From: Pseudoalteromonas sp. BSi20652
Lineage (GTDB): Bacteria > Pseudomonadota > Gammaproteobacteria > Enterobacterales > Alteromonadaceae
Length of the DNA: 64,000 nt
Assembly (NCBI RefSeq): GCF_000239855.1
Contig: NZ_BADT01000041.1
Span: 52,939-116,938 of the forward strand
Direction: 5' to 3'
Below are positions 46,317 through 56,377 of this stretch, in pieces; the stretch's first letter is position 1, and the number at the start of each line of letters is the position of its first letter. The notes under the pieces were generated by a model, which worked only from the letters and a program-made list of their open reading frames with translations, was not told the origin of the DNA and made no database searches. A program made the translations under genes and the position numbers.

Positions 46317-46356
46317 GCAGATACGCAATCGAATGACTCGATTCTAGCATATCTGC
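46317..46356. promoter_or_regulatory. Nested hairpin between ubiD and fre
   Basis: Outer arms GCAGATA (46317-46323) and TATCTGC (46350-46356), inner arms AATCGA (46327-46332) and TCGATT (46338-46343). No T-run follows on the minus strand, so it could act as an RNA element or an attenuator in the ubiD-fre transcript. Confidence 0.5.
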
Positions 46357-46397
46357 AGGGTTATTTTATAGCCTGTTATGTACTTACATATAAACAC

Positions 46398-47863
46398 TTA
46401 AAGAATATTAAGGCTTTCCCAAATATCATCTACGCGGTCTTTGGTGTCTTTATCCATAACAATAGGCTCGCCCCATTCACGGGTGGTTTCGCCAGGCCAT
46501 TTATTTGTAGCATCCATTCCCATTTTTGAACCAAGGCCAGAGACTGGCGATGCAAAATCGAGATAATCAATGGGTGTGTTTTCAATTAATGTCGTATCGC
46601 GAGCAGGATCCATTCGAGTTGTTATAGCCCAAATAACATCTTCCCAATCGCGGGCATTAATATCGTCATCGCATACAATTACAAACTTGGTATACATAAA
46701 CTGACGCAAGAACGACCACACTCCCATCATCACACGCTTGGCATGACCAGGGTATTGTTTTTTCATTGTTACAATCGCCATACGGTACGAGCACCCTTCA
46801 GGCGGAAGGTAAAAGTCGACAATTTCAGGAAATTGCTTTTGTAATATCGGCACAAACACTTCATTAAGTGCTACACCTAAAATAGCAGGTTCATCAGGCG
46901 GTCTGCCGGTGAATGTGCTGTGATAAATAGGGTCTTTACGATGGGTTATGTGAGTCACCGTCATAACTGGAAAGTCATCTACTTCATTATAGTAACCAGT
47001 ATGATCGCCATAAGGGCCTTCTGGCGCCATTTCACCTGGCATAATGTAACCTTCAAGGATTATTTCTGCACTTGCAGGGACTTGTAGATCATTTGAAATG
47101 GATTTTACAACTTCGGTTCTGCTACCACGTAATAAACCCGCAAATGCATATTCGCTTAACGTGTCAGGGACCGGCGTTACAGCGCCGAGTATTGTGGCCG
47201 GGTCGGCACCTAATGCGACTGAAACTGGGTAAGGTTGCCCTGGGTTTTCTTTACACCATTCTTGAAAATCAAGCGCGCCACCACGATGAGATAACCAGCG
47301 CATAATTATTTTATTTTTACTTAATAGTTGTTGGCGATAAATACCTAAATTTTGGCGCTTTTTATAAGGCCCTTTAGTAACTGTAAGGCCCCAAGTAATT
47401 AATGGGGCTGCATCACCTGGCCAGCAATGCTGAATAGGTAATTTAGTTAAATCTACATCATCACCTTCTAAAATTACTTGTTGGCAGGGCGCTTTTTTAA
47501 CTTCTTTTGCTGGCATATTAAGCACTTGCTTAAAAATAGGTATAGCGCCTAAAGCTTCTTTAATACCCTTTGGTGGCTCCGGCTCTTTTAAAAAAGCGAG
47601 CAGCTTACCTACTTCACGTAATTCGCTAACCTCTGTTTGGCCCATACCCATTGCTACGCGTTTTGGTGTGCCAAATAAGTTAGTGAGCACTGGCATATCG
47701 TAGCCTTTTGGGTTTTCGAATAATAACGCAGGACCTTTGGCACGCAATGTGCGATCAGATATTTCGGTCATTTCAAGATACGGGTCGATTTCTTGGGTGA
47801 TGCGTTTAAGTTCGCCTTTTTTTCAAGCAAATCGATAAAATCACGTAGATCTTTATATTTCAT
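46398..47863 (-). pseudogene. ubiD: ubiD, prenylated-FMN-dependent decarboxylase, interrupted by a -1 frameshift in an A7 tract
   Basis: From ATG 47863 the frame reads [16 protein letters not shown] and then shifts; the remaining 457 residues continue from [13 protein letters not shown] to the stop at 46398. The break is at the T-run 47817-47823, which is seven long where eight would restore frame. The restored 488-residue protein would match E. coli UbiD in length and order, with [30 protein letters not shown] (Glu/pyridoxal-like prFMN environment), PPDEPAILG and NKWPGE. UbiD decarboxylates polyprenyl-hydroxybenzoate in ubiquinone synthesis. A truly null allele would be surprising, so base-call error or slippage is likely. 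Confidence 0.88.
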
Positions 47864-47934
47864 TGTGGGCCGCTATTAAGCAAAAGAGTTAAAGTATTAT
47901 ACCCATTTCATGCAAGGCAAGTCATTACTTGCAC

Positions 47935-49965
47935 TTAAAACTTAAAGCGCGCTACGGCACTTGTTAAAGAGTGTGCAAGTTGGTTTACGTCTTCACTTTC
48001 GCTTGCTAGGGTCGTCGCATTATTGGCATTTAGGGTTGCTTGTTCAGTTACCTTCGCCATTATTTTTTGAATGTCGTTACTATTAGTCAGTTGCTCATGT
48101 GATGCATGTGCAATTTGTTCACTCATCTGGTTAACAGATAGCAACGTGATTTTAATACGCTCAATAGCTTTATTTAGTTCAGTACTGTTTTCAACACATT
48201 GTTTAGCTTGTTGTTGGCTATCAGTAATTTGATTTTGAGTTGACTGAGTGTGTTGTTGCAAGGTTTGGATCATGGTGTTTATTTCACTCGTTGAGCTTTG
48301 CGTGCGCGCCGCTAAAGAACGAACCTCATCAGCAACAACAGCAAATCCACGTCCGTTTTCACCTGCTCGCGCGGCTTCAATTGCGGCATTAAGGGCTAAT
48401 AAGTTAGTTTGCTCAGCAATACTACTAATGGTTTCAACAATAGCTTCGATAAGTTGAGTGTACTGCGAAAGTGCTTCAGTACTGGTAACTGCTTTATCGA
48501 GGCGCTGCAATAGATTTTCTATGCTTAGGCTATTTTGATTAGCAATTTTATTCACATCATTAGCAAGTTGTGAGGCGTTGGTTATCTCGTTTGACGTGTT
48601 ATCTGCTTGCTCATAAACAGCTTGTGAGTTAGTCAGCATACTGTGTGCAAGTGATGTGGCTTGTGCGCTTCGCGCTAACTGTTGTTGTGCTACAACAGTC
48701 ATTTGCTGGCCTTTTTCACTGGTTTTAATCGCTGAGCGATCTAATTCATGGGCGTTATTACTGATAGCACCTATTAAATGAGTAAGATCGTCACTGAGTT
48801 TATTAATGTTATTAAGTAAAGTACCAAATTCATCTTTACTGCGCGGATGGCTACGTTTCGATAAGTCACCGGAAGCAATACGGGCTAGATCACGATTTAC
48901 TTTTTTAAGTGGTTTTAGCATTGCGCGGGTTGTAAAAATAGAAATGGCAATTATCAAGACGACTAAAATAAGAGTAATAACAACAACAGAACTAATGCCT
49001 GTATTTATTGCAGCCTTTGCATTCGTTTGTAAGGTATTAAAGCGCTCCTCAGCCAGTTTGCTAAGCTCTATAAGCTGACTTTCAGTTGTTATAAATTGTT
49101 GTTGAAAGAGTGCAAAGTTTTTAGCCGCGGCATTGGAATTTTCAAGAGCTTTATTTTGTTGAGCGTAAATTCCGGTGTCACCGTTAAGCAGTTCTCTTAA
49201 TTGATTAAATTTGGCAGTTAGGGCTTGGGCATTAAACGCGTTATCAAAGGGTAGCGCTTGTTGCTCTAAATAAGTGAAATTTGGCTGAATGTTATCAAGT
49301 AAAAACAGCGTGTCTTGCTGGTGATTATCTAAGTCACTAATACTTTTAGTTTGAGTAATGCTTTTTATGTTGTTGCTTAAATTAAACAATAAGTCGTCTA
49401 TACGGGTCGCTGTTCCAAACATAGCATTAAGTAAGGCTTGCTGTTTTGCAGGAATGTCTAAAAGCTCTATATCCAGCAAATTAGAACTTAAATCATAAAG
49501 TTGCTCATTAAAAGTCGTTGATAAATCAATGGTGGAGCTTTGCGCTATAAATTTGCGTTCTTTTGCACTAAACATTGCGGCGCTTATTTTATTAAGCTCT
49601 GCAAAGCCTTCATTGGTACTAATGAGTAAATTTTGCATTGTTGTTTGTTGGTCTAATTGAGCGTTTAACGCATTAAGCAAAGTGCTAAATTGTTGCTGCT
49701 CTGTTTGTGCTTGATTTTGATTTTGTTTAAGTAAATCAAGCTTTATTTGGCTATAGGCTAAAGCATTAAACTTAGTTAAGGACAGTAATGAAAGTCTTAA
49801 ATCTTTGCTAAATTGTTGTACAGGAACAGCTAGTTTTTCTATTCTAGTGTTATTAACGCTGATCTTGTTTAATGAGTAATAAAAAAACACGCTACTGGTT
49901 AGCACCAATAAACCAATGGCTGTAAAGGCTAAAATTATTTTATGTTTGATCGCAATTGAACGCAT
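47935..49965 (-). CDS. Methyl-accepting chemotaxis protein
   Basis: A 676-residue chemoreceptor. A first helix (about 9-30), a large all-helical periplasmic sensor (31-315), a second helix (about 320-345) and a HAMP domain (about 346-400) lead to the signalling domain, whose conserved hairpin tip is in [19 protein letters not shown] (about 512-532) and [14 protein letters not shown]. The sensor does not match a family I can name. It detects a periplasmic signal and feeds CheA. No che genes lie near. Single-gene unit next to ubiD. Confidence 0.94.
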   Translation of the reverse strand: MRSIAIKHKIILAFTAIGLLVLTSSVFFYYSLNKISVNNTRIEKLAVPVQQFSKDLRLSLLSLTKFNALAYSQIKLDLLKQNQNQAQTEQQQFSTLLNALNAQLDQQTTMQNLLISTNEGFAELNKISAAMFSAKERKFIAQSSTIDLSTTFNEQLYDLSSNLLDIELLDIPAKQQALLNAMFGTATRIDDLLFNLSNNIKSITQTKSISDLDNHQQDTLFLLDNIQPNFTYLEQQALPFDNAFNAQALTAKFNQLRELLNGDTGIYAQQNKALENSNAAAKNFALFQQQFITTESQLIELSKLAEERFNTLQTNAKAAINTGISSVVVITLILVVLIIAISIFTTRAMLKPLKKVNRDLARIASGDLSKRSHPRSKDEFGTLLNNINKLSDDLTHLIGAISNNAHELDRSAIKTSEKGQQMTVVAQQQLARSAQATSLAHSMLTNSQAVYEQADNTSNEITNASQLANDVNKIANQNSLSIENLLQRLDKAVTSTEALSQYTQLIEAIVETISSIAEQTNLLALNAAIEAARAGENGRGFAVVADEVRSLAARTQSSTSEINTMIQTLQQHTQSTQNQITDSQQQAKQCVENSTELNKAIERIKITLLSVNQMSEQIAHASHEQLTNSNDIQKIMAKVTEQATLNANNATTLASESEDVNQLAHSLTSAVARFKF

Positions 49966-50031
49966 AACTTCATCACACTATTAAGTCTTTAAATAGTGTA
50001 GCATTATTGTAATTTGGTGGTTAGCTTTATG

Positions 50032-50313
50032 TTAATTTTTGATGCATTGACGCTTTTTTCCAGCAATAATTAGCATGGCTTTATTTTCCTTTCCCCAAAA
50101 CAATACCTCTTCACTTATATATTTATTTCCTGATGCACTTTTTTCGTGATTAAGGGTGTAAGCCTTATTGTTAAAGATAAGTTCGGCTTCTGAATTATTG
50201 GTGATATTAAGTTTTGTGTTTATTCCTTCACAATTATAGGTGGTCGTGCCTGGTAATTCACCGCATGCGGCTAAGTTTAGTAAACTAGCGATTATCGCTA
50301 AATGTACTTTCAT
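50032..50313 (-). CDS. MliC-like lipoprotein, predicted C-type lysozyme inhibitor
   Basis: A 93-residue lipoprotein with lipobox LAAC (Cys17). The mature part has YNCEG, AELIFNNKAYTL, SASGNKYISEEVLFWGK, KAMLIIAGKKRQC: the two cysteines, the SASGxxY motif and the FWxK motif of the MliC/PliC family. These inhibitors bind c-type lysozyme in the periplasm or at the outer membrane. It is divergent from the DUF808 gene. Function inferred from motif only. Confidence 0.82.
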   Translation of the reverse strand: MKVHLAIIASLLNLAACGELPGTTTYNCEGINTKLNITNNSEAELIFNNKAYTLNHEKSASGNKYISEEVLFWGKENKAMLIIAGKKRQCIKN

Positions 50314-50458
50314 TTTTCCTCCTATCTTTTTTAAAAGTTAGTTAAACCATAGGGCAAAATTTTAATCTAACGCAAGAATAACAAAGCAAAATTAACCTTT
50401 GGTGAAAGCAGTGCTTTACGTTATGTTTATAGCAATATTTTTTGAGCTTGGAAGCTTT

Positions 50459-51364
50459 ATGGCTGGTACTAACCTTTTAACGTTATTAGACGACATAACC
50501 ACTTTACTTGATGACATTGCAACGATGAGTAAAGTGGCAACAAAAAAAACAGCGGGAGTACTAGGCGATGACTTAGCACTCAATGCACAGCAATTGACAG
50601 GTGTTGCTGCAGAGCGTGAGTTACCCGTTGTTTGGGCTGTGGCAAAGGGCTCATTTTTGAATAAAGCGATTCTCGTACCCGCTGCATTATTAATTAGCGT
50701 GTGGCTACCCTGGTTAATAACACCGCTGTTAATGATGGGTGGTTTGTTTTTGTGTTTTGAAGGCGCTGAAAAAGTATTTGCTAAATTTTTACCTCATCAT
50801 GATGAAGTCATTGATGAAGATGAAAAATTAGATCTAGTTGAGTATGAAAAACAAAAGATAAAAGGCGCAATAAGAACTGACTTTATTCTTTCTGCTGAAA
50901 TTATTGTTATTACTTTAGGCACGGTTGCGGGTGCGACGTTACTTAATCAAGCGTTAGTACTTTGTGTTATCGCAATTATAATAACCATTGGTGTTTATGG
51001 CCTGGTTGCTGGCATTGTGAAATTAGATGATGCGGGGTTGTATTTACTTAATCAATCAAAGGTATCTGCTAATAAATTTAAAGAGTTATTAGGTAAAGGT
51101 CTGTTAGCCGCTGCACCTAGGCTTATGCAGTTTTTAGCACTTGCCGGTACAATTGCGATGTTTTTAGTGGGCGGTGGTATTTTAGTGCATGGTATTGAGT
51201 TACTCCATCACACGCAGGTCGATGTAATAAGTTACGCTCAGTCTATTGCTGGCGGCACAGGTGAGGTATTAGCGCCACTTTTATTTGATGGTTTGCTAGG
51301 TGTTATTGCTGGCTTAGTGGTTGTGCTAATACACCTGTGTTATACAAAGTTATTTAAAAAATAA
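50459..51364 (+). CDS. DUF808/YedI inner-membrane protein
   Basis: A 301-residue protein from ATG 50459, where SD GGAAG precedes and the family begins ([19 protein letters not shown]). An upstream in-frame TTG at 50399 is less likely. [35 protein letters not shown] and [21 protein letters not shown] match E. coli YedI. Several helices (about 75-115, 145-195, 220-260 and the C-terminus) span the membrane. The function is unknown. Confidence 0.88.
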   Translation: MAGTNLLTLLDDITTLLDDIATMSKVATKKTAGVLGDDLALNAQQLTGVAAERELPVVWAVAKGSFLNKAILVPAALLISVWLPWLITPLLMMGGLFLCFEGAEKVFAKFLPHHDEVIDEDEKLDLVEYEKQKIKGAIRTDFILSAEIIVITLGTVAGATLLNQALVLCVIAIIITIGVYGLVAGIVKLDDAGLYLLNQSKVSANKFKELLGKGLLAAAPRLMQFLALAGTIAMFLVGGGILVHGIELLHHTQVDVISYAQSIAGGTGEVLAPLLFDGLLGVIAGLVVVLIHLCYTKLFKK

Positions 51365-51367
51365 TTT

Positions 51368-51396
51368 ATAGCTGGCGTACTTGTTGCGCCAGCTAT
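51368..51396 (+). terminator. Hairpin after the DUF808 gene
   Basis: Arms ATAGCTGGCG / CGCCAGCTAT separated by nine bases, just after the stop. The T-run is absent, so termination is uncertain. Confidence 0.5.
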
Positions 51397-51472
51397 ATTG
51401 AAATTCACTCATTCACAGTTAGCTATTTTACAAAGAGACTCTAATTCAAATTGTGCTTTAGTATTTTTTTGC

Positions 51473-52351
51473 TCAATCGCTTTTTTTATACCAATAAATA
51501 GCCTGTTGATAATTTTGAGTTATTCCTTCTCCATCACGATACATCTGCGCTAAATTTAACTGCCCCCATTGAGACCCTGCCTCCGCGGCTAGTTTAAAGC
51601 TATCAAATGCTTCAATAAATAATCCATCTTTAAAATAAATGATGCCTTGTTGATTGTTTTTATCGAGCTTTAAGCCTTTATATAGTGGCTTAGGTTTTGG
51701 GGGAAACATCACAAACCCGCCATAGAGACTGTTGGCATAAGGGCGCAGTACGTCGTAAATAGTTTCGTCGTTATACAAACGCTTTACTTCATCAATAGGG
51801 AGGGTGATTGTTTTAGTGGAAAAGTAATTGTCTTGAATTAATTGGCTCGTGCGCATTGCCAAAGTAATGCTGTTGTTACGTTTATAGCTGTAGTTGCTTA
51901 CCTGAAAGGTAATAAACTGCTTATCAAAATTTAATACCTGAGCAATTTTTAAATTAGTTAGGGTCCATGGTTCGTGTGTAAATTTGTCGGCATGTATTAA
52001 GTAGGTGTCGTACATTTTTGGGCTATTTAAATATGATTGCTTTTGAATCTCGGTATCAAGGTGTTGCTGGTAAAAAAACGAAATAATCCAAAGCAATAAA
52101 AACACACCAATAAAGTATTTAGGTAGGCTTAGTTTTTCTATTAGCGGTAGTCGCCTTACTTTTACAGGTTCGCTTTTCCCGCATTGATAGCATTCGCGTT
52201 TGTAATTTAATTTTAAGGCAAGCATAGGTAAAATACTAAATCGTAAATAGAGACTTTGATTCACTAAATGGTAAGCATCGCTTTGGCAGTTGGGGCAGCG
52301 CGTTGTTTGTGCAAAATGTGGAAATGATTCACTCGTATTGAAAAGCAACAT
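51473..52351 (-). CDS. Zinc-ribbon membrane protein with a C-terminal Sel1 repeat
   Basis: A 292-residue protein. CPNC (about 19-22) and CYQCG (about 56-60) may form a zinc ribbon near the N-terminus. A helix (about 76-94, FIGVFLLLWIISFFY) places the rest outside the cytosol. The C-terminal 45 residues form one to two Sel1-like repeats (GSQWGQLNLAQMYRDGEGIT, YQQAIYWYKKS). I do not recognise a named family for the whole. No enzyme motif is seen. It lies between the DUF808 gene and the M28 peptidase. Confidence 0.75.
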   Translation of the reverse strand: MLLFNTSESFPHFAQTTRCPNCQSDAYHLVNQSLYLRFSILPMLALKLNYKRECYQCGKSEPVKVRRLPLIEKLSLPKYFIGVFLLLWIISFFYQQHLDTEIQKQSYLNSPKMYDTYLIHADKFTHEPWTLTNLKIAQVLNFDKQFITFQVSNYSYKRNNSITLAMRTSQLIQDNYFSTKTITLPIDEVKRLYNDETIYDVLRPYANSLYGGFVMFPPKPKPLYKGLKLDKNNQQGIIYFKDGLFIEAFDSFKLAAEAGSQWGQLNLAQMYRDGEGITQNYQQAIYWYKKSD

Positions 52352-52438
52352 AAAGCACGCTCCTTATTTTAATTAACTAAAGGTAAAACAAGAAGCGTAT
52401 TAGTTAAAGCTACAAACTGTAAGTAAGTATGTCTGTTA

Positions 52439-53839
52439 TTACTTATTTTGAGCTTTAGGCTTGATAGTGGTTTTTGCATCGGCAGCCATTATAGCAAATA
52501 CAGCATATGCAGCGGTATTTTGACGCAGCTTAGCAGGTGTTACTTTATCAAGCGTATCGTCAGCTGTATGGTGGTAGTCAAAGTAATCTGTGCCATCTTG
52601 AGCAAGTTCAAATATAGGCGCTGACGTTGCTGCTTTAAGTGGAATTAGATCAGGTCCACCTTTCGCTTCATTTTTACCAATATGCTCAATATTTAATGGC
52701 GCAAGTTCTTTTGCTATAGCGCGTACTACAGGCAGTGACTCTGCACTTACATTTGATTCAAAAGCATATACAACATCGGCGCCAAAGTCAGACTCAGCAG
52801 CTGCAACAATATTGCTTAGCTCGTTTTTATGCTCTGCAAAGTAAGCTTTAGCACCCCAAAGCCCAAGTTCTTCAGCGGCAAAAAGTACGACGCGAATACT
52901 GCGCTTAGGACGTTTTACATCGCTAATATGTTTAGCTGCCGCCATTGTTAATGCAACGCCTGCGCCATCATCTAATGCACCAGTACCTAAATCCCAAGAA
53001 TCTAAATGCGCGCCAATAAGTACGTATTGCTCAGGGTTTTCGGTACCATTAAATTGGCCAATAACGTTATAACCTGTACCTTCACCTAGATTTTCGGTTT
53101 GCACGTTAATATTTACCGACACGTCTTTGCCTAAAGCAATGAGCCGTGCAATCTGATCGGCATCTGGGTTAGCAATGGTTACGTTAGGTATTTTTGTAAC
53201 ACCTTCTTTGTAGTAACTACCACCTGTGTGTGCAAAACGATGATGTCCGGTACTTACCGAACGCATCATGTAGGCAACAGCCCCTTTTTTTGACGCTTCT
53301 ATAGCGCCAGTACCACGTGCTTTTACAGCAGGTCCGTAACCATTGCCGTCAATATGGCGGTTCATACGGTAATTAATATACGCAATTTTACCTTTTAAAC
53401 TGTTTGCTGGTGCGGCTTTTAATTCATCAAGCGTTTCAAATAATACAACAGGCGCGGTGATCCCATCTTTTGGTGTGCTTATACTGTTACCTAATGCAGT
53501 TAAGTGCAGTGGTTGCTCGCTTGGCGTTAGTATTTTTCCGCTTTCACTATAACGGCGCCATTCAGGAAATGTGGCTTTTTCTAACCATACCTTATCAAAG
53601 CCCAGTTCATTAAATTTGGCTTTAGCCCATGCAACGGCTTTTTTATCGTTTTCTGTACCAGGAAGGCGCGGGCCCACTTCCGTTGTTAATGACTCTAATA
53701 GTTTATAGCTTAAATCACTATTAAGAGCTGAGGTGCGCACTTCGTTTACTTGTTGTAATTGCTTTTGTGTAAATTCAGCATTGCTAGCATTTGCAGTCAT
53801 ACTGCTGGTAAGCAGCAGCGCGGTAATCAATTTTTTCAT
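52439..53839 (-). CDS. Exported M28-family peptidase (carboxypeptidase Q-like)
   Basis: A 466-residue zinc peptidase with signal peptide (MKKLITALLLTSSMTANA). LGAHLDSWDLGTGALDDGAG-type text (GAHLDSWDLGTGALDDGAG) provides the first zinc His and bridging Asp, VVLFAAEELGLWGAKAY the catalytic and metal Glu, and ESDFGAD and YHHTADDTLDKVTP the remaining ligands. A PA-like insert is seen around 125-225. It cleaves peptides in the periplasm or outside. Stands alone. Confidence 0.93.
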   Translation of the reverse strand: MKKLITALLLTSSMTANASNAEFTQKQLQQVNEVRTSALNSDLSYKLLESLTTEVGPRLPGTENDKKAVAWAKAKFNELGFDKVWLEKATFPEWRRYSESGKILTPSEQPLHLTALGNSISTPKDGITAPVVLFETLDELKAAPANSLKGKIAYINYRMNRHIDGNGYGPAVKARGTGAIEASKKGAVAYMMRSVSTGHHRFAHTGGSYYKEGVTKIPNVTIANPDADQIARLIALGKDVSVNINVQTENLGEGTGYNVIGQFNGTENPEQYVLIGAHLDSWDLGTGALDDGAGVALTMAAAKHISDVKRPKRSIRVVLFAAEELGLWGAKAYFAEHKNELSNIVAAAESDFGADVVYAFESNVSAESLPVVRAIAKELAPLNIEHIGKNEAKGGPDLIPLKAATSAPIFELAQDGTDYFDYHHTADDTLDKVTPAKLRQNTAAYAVFAIMAADAKTTIKPKAQNK

Positions 53840-54305
53840 TTTGGTAGACCTTTTAAATAATTAACGCCATTAGAGCATGTAATAAACACGATAAAAAATA
53901 GATGAGATGAATAGGCTTTGTTGCAGGTCTAATAAAGTATAGATATAAAAAAACCTGTGTAAATTTATAAGAGCTATACAAAACTGTTACTTAAACAGTC
54001 CTCACGAGGTAGCTTGTTCATCTAGAATGTCATATAGCTCCCTACTTTTATTTTTGCGGATAATAGAGTTTGCATAGGCATTTATTGTAATGCTTGTTGA
54101 TACTGCGTTGTAAAAATAATTCAGTTTCATTGGTTGTTGCAAGTGAGCGATGTAAAAAATCGGGTTATGAATGAAATCTACTATTATTTTAAATCCCCCT
54201 CATTGACACGTTTTATAATGTGTTTGTTAATGGTTGCCAATTACGAATTCTGCTATCATTAGCAGCATATTTAGTGGAGCTTTACTCCACGTTATTTTTA
54301 TTGCT
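53840..54305. promoter_or_regulatory. 466-nt intergenic region: M28 promoter side and dbpA leader
   Basis: No ORF of note. The left half serves the M28 peptidase gene. The right half carries TTGACA at 54203-54208 and TATAAT at 54214-54219 (too close to pair with each other), and two hairpins next to the dbpA start (see 54250-54290). Confidence 0.6.
54250..54290 (+). promoter_or_regulatory. Two adjacent hairpins in the dbpA leader
   Basis: Hairpin 1 has arms CTGCTA / TAGCAG (54250-54265) with a four-base loop. Hairpin 2 has arms GTGGAG / CTCCAC (54274-54290) with a five-base loop and is followed by a T-rich stretch. The ATG at 54306 has no visible Shine-Dalgarno sequence. Confidence 0.6.
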
Positions 54306-55706
54306 ATGGAATTTACTGTGACTTCAACTGCTTTTTCATCTTTGGCTTTACCAGCTGGACTCGTTGATAATTTATCAACACTTGGCTATGCCCACATGAC
54401 ACCTGTACAAGCGCAAAGTTTGCCGCCAGTACTTGCTGGTAAAGACATCATTGCTCAGGCAAAAACTGGTTCAGGTAAAACTGCTGCGTTTAGCTTGGGT
54501 GTATTGGCTAAATTAAACGTAAAACGCTTTCGTATTCAATCTTTAGTGTTGTGTCCTACTCGTGAGCTTGCCGAGCAGGTTGCGGTTGAAATGCGTAAAT
54601 TAGCGCGCGGTATTCATAATATTAAAATATTGACGTTGTGTGGTGGTGTATCAATTGGCCCTCAAATAGGTTCGCTTGAACATGGCGCGCACATTATTGT
54701 TGGCACACCAGGGCGTGTTGATGATCATATTCGTAAAGGTACACTACGTTTAGACGATGTTGAAACATTGGTACTTGATGAAGCCGATCAAATGCTTGAT
54801 ATGGGTTTTCAAGACACACTTGATGCAATTATTGAGCGTATTCCACAAAATCGCCAAACATTGTTATTTAGTGCAACATTCCCAAGAGCTATTGAAGCAA
54901 TTGCTAAGCGTGTACTTAAAAATCCAGAAATGGTGAAAGTAGAAGAAGAGCAAGCCAAAAGCACAATAAAGCAGTACTTCTACAAAATGGACAATAATAA
55001 GCAGCGCTACCCTACACTTAAATTATTGCTACTTAAATTTACGCCACAAAGTTGTGTTGTGTTTTGTAATACCAAAGTAGAAACTCAACAAGTGTGTGAT
55101 GATTTAGCCGACGAAGGCTTTAGTGCCGTCTCGCTACACGGCGATTTAGAACAACGCGATCGTGAACGAACGTTAATTCACTTTTCAAATAAAAGTGCTT
55201 CAATACTGGTTGCAACCGATGTTGCTGCACGAGGTTTAGATATTGATGACATGGATATGGTTATTAACTACCATTTAGCACATGATACGCAAACCCATGT
55301 GCATCGTGTTGGTCGTACAGGTCGAGCTGGTAAAAAGGGCATTGCATGTTCTATTTACGGTGAAGCCGAAGCGTTTAAAATTGCACAAATTGGCGAGCAT
55401 TATGAGCGTGATATTACCCCTGAGCAAATGCCGCCATTTAATTTATTAGACAAGCCGCCGTACCGACCTGAAATGGTTACTTTGATGATTGATTCAGGTA
55501 AGAAGCAAAAAGTACGCGCAGGCGATATTTTAGGTGCTTTAACGGGTAAAGATGGGGTTGCAGGTCGTCAGGTAGGTAAAATTAACGTACTTGATAACGT
55601 CGCGTTTGTTGCTGTTGAGCGTAACTCATTAAAACCTGCGCTTCGTAAATTAACCGAAGGCAATATTAAAGGGCGTAAAATACGCGCACGTCGCCTTACT
55701 CGTTAA
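54306..55706 (+). CDS. dbpA: DEAD-box RNA helicase DbpA
   Basis: A 466-residue helicase from ATG 54306; upstream in-frame codons to 54234 lie in the hairpin region and are not conserved. Q motif (GYAHMTPVQAQSL), Walker A AKTGSGKT, PTRELA, DEAD (VLDEADQMLDMGF), SAT (LFSATFP), ARGLDI and HRVGRTGRAG are present. The C-terminal DbpA RNA-binding domain has VTLMIDSGKKQKVRAGDILGALTG-type text (RAGDILGALTGKDGV) and IKGRKIRARRL. It acts in late 50S assembly at 23S hairpin 92. Confidence 0.95.
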   Translation: MEFTVTSTAFSSLALPAGLVDNLSTLGYAHMTPVQAQSLPPVLAGKDIIAQAKTGSGKTAAFSLGVLAKLNVKRFRIQSLVLCPTRELAEQVAVEMRKLARGIHNIKILTLCGGVSIGPQIGSLEHGAHIIVGTPGRVDDHIRKGTLRLDDVETLVLDEADQMLDMGFQDTLDAIIERIPQNRQTLLFSATFPRAIEAIAKRVLKNPEMVKVEEEQAKSTIKQYFYKMDNNKQRYPTLKLLLLKFTPQSCVVFCNTKVETQQVCDDLADEGFSAVSLHGDLEQRDRERTLIHFSNKSASILVATDVAARGLDIDDMDMVINYHLAHDTQTHVHRVGRTGRAGKKGIACSIYGEAEAFKIAQIGEHYERDITPEQMPPFNLLDKPPYRPEMVTLMIDSGKKQKVRAGDILGALTGKDGVAGRQVGKINVLDNVAFVAVERNSLKPALRKLTEGNIKGRKIRARRLTR

Positions 55707-55728
55707 TTTAAACTGCTAAATTAATATA

Positions 55729-56301
55729 TTAACGAGCAGCTACCTTTAGCTGCTCGTATTGTGATTTTATTTTTTTAAACTTAACTTCACAACCATTTGG
55801 TTTATCTGGGTGCATTTGTAATGCAAGTTGTCTCCAGCGCTTTTGAACGTTTTTAAGAGTGAAATCTTCAGGTAACTTCCATTCTAAAGCCAACGCTTTA
55901 AATTCATTTTCATTTAATGCCTGTTGTGGTGATGTCGTTTTAAACTGACGCCAAAAGCTATTTAGAAGCTCATCAATCTGCTCTTCACTTGTATCGTAAT
56001 TATGCCAATCTAAATAATAATCTCGCAAATTTACGCTTGTTGTTACTAAGCTATTATCTCCTTTTTCTAAAAGCTCGATATGCAGAGCTGAAATGAGTAA
56101 ACTCTGAGGGCGTAATTGTGCCTGCAGTTGGTACAGTGCATTCATAATTAAAAAGTTACGTTTAAATAAATCACGTTCAGGACTTTTATCGAGAGTGGTT
56201 ATTGCGCCGCGGTTTGTCAGTTCTGCTGATAAAGTATGAACTTGCCAAATCTGCTTTGTTAGTATTAGCTCAAAAATCTCATCAATCAGTGGGTTAAGCA
56301 T
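55729..56301 (-). CDS. DnaJ-related protein with C-terminal J domain
   Basis: A 190-residue protein. The N-terminal 130 residues follow the DNAJ_related pattern (NPLIDEIFELILT, AELTNRGAIT, FLIMNALYQLQAQL); the last 50 residues are a J domain with the HPD motif in ALQMHPDKPNG and a truncated helix IV. It likely stimulates a DnaK-type Hsp70; the partner is unknown. It converges on dbpA and is divergent from the hybrid kinase. Confidence 0.88.
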   Translation of the reverse strand: MLNPLIDEIFELILTKQIWQVHTLSAELTNRGAITTLDKSPERDLFKRNFLIMNALYQLQAQLRPQSLLISALHIELLEKGDNSLVTTSVNLRDYYLDWHNYDTSEEQIDELLNSFWRQFKTTSPQQALNENEFKALALEWKLPEDFTLKNVQKRWRQLALQMHPDKPNGCEVKFKKIKSQYEQLKVAAR

Positions 56302-56377
56302 TGTTTACGCCCTAGTATTTAGTGTATCTTCAGTACAGATTACATTGTTATACGTAACAATTTGAAGGATTAAAATT

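Noticed and set aside
55729-55760. Hairpin at the end of the DnaJ-related gene as terminator for dbpA.
   Set aside because: The stem (GAGCAGCT / AGCTGCTC) lies in coding sequence and lacks a clear T-run; a dual role cannot be supported.
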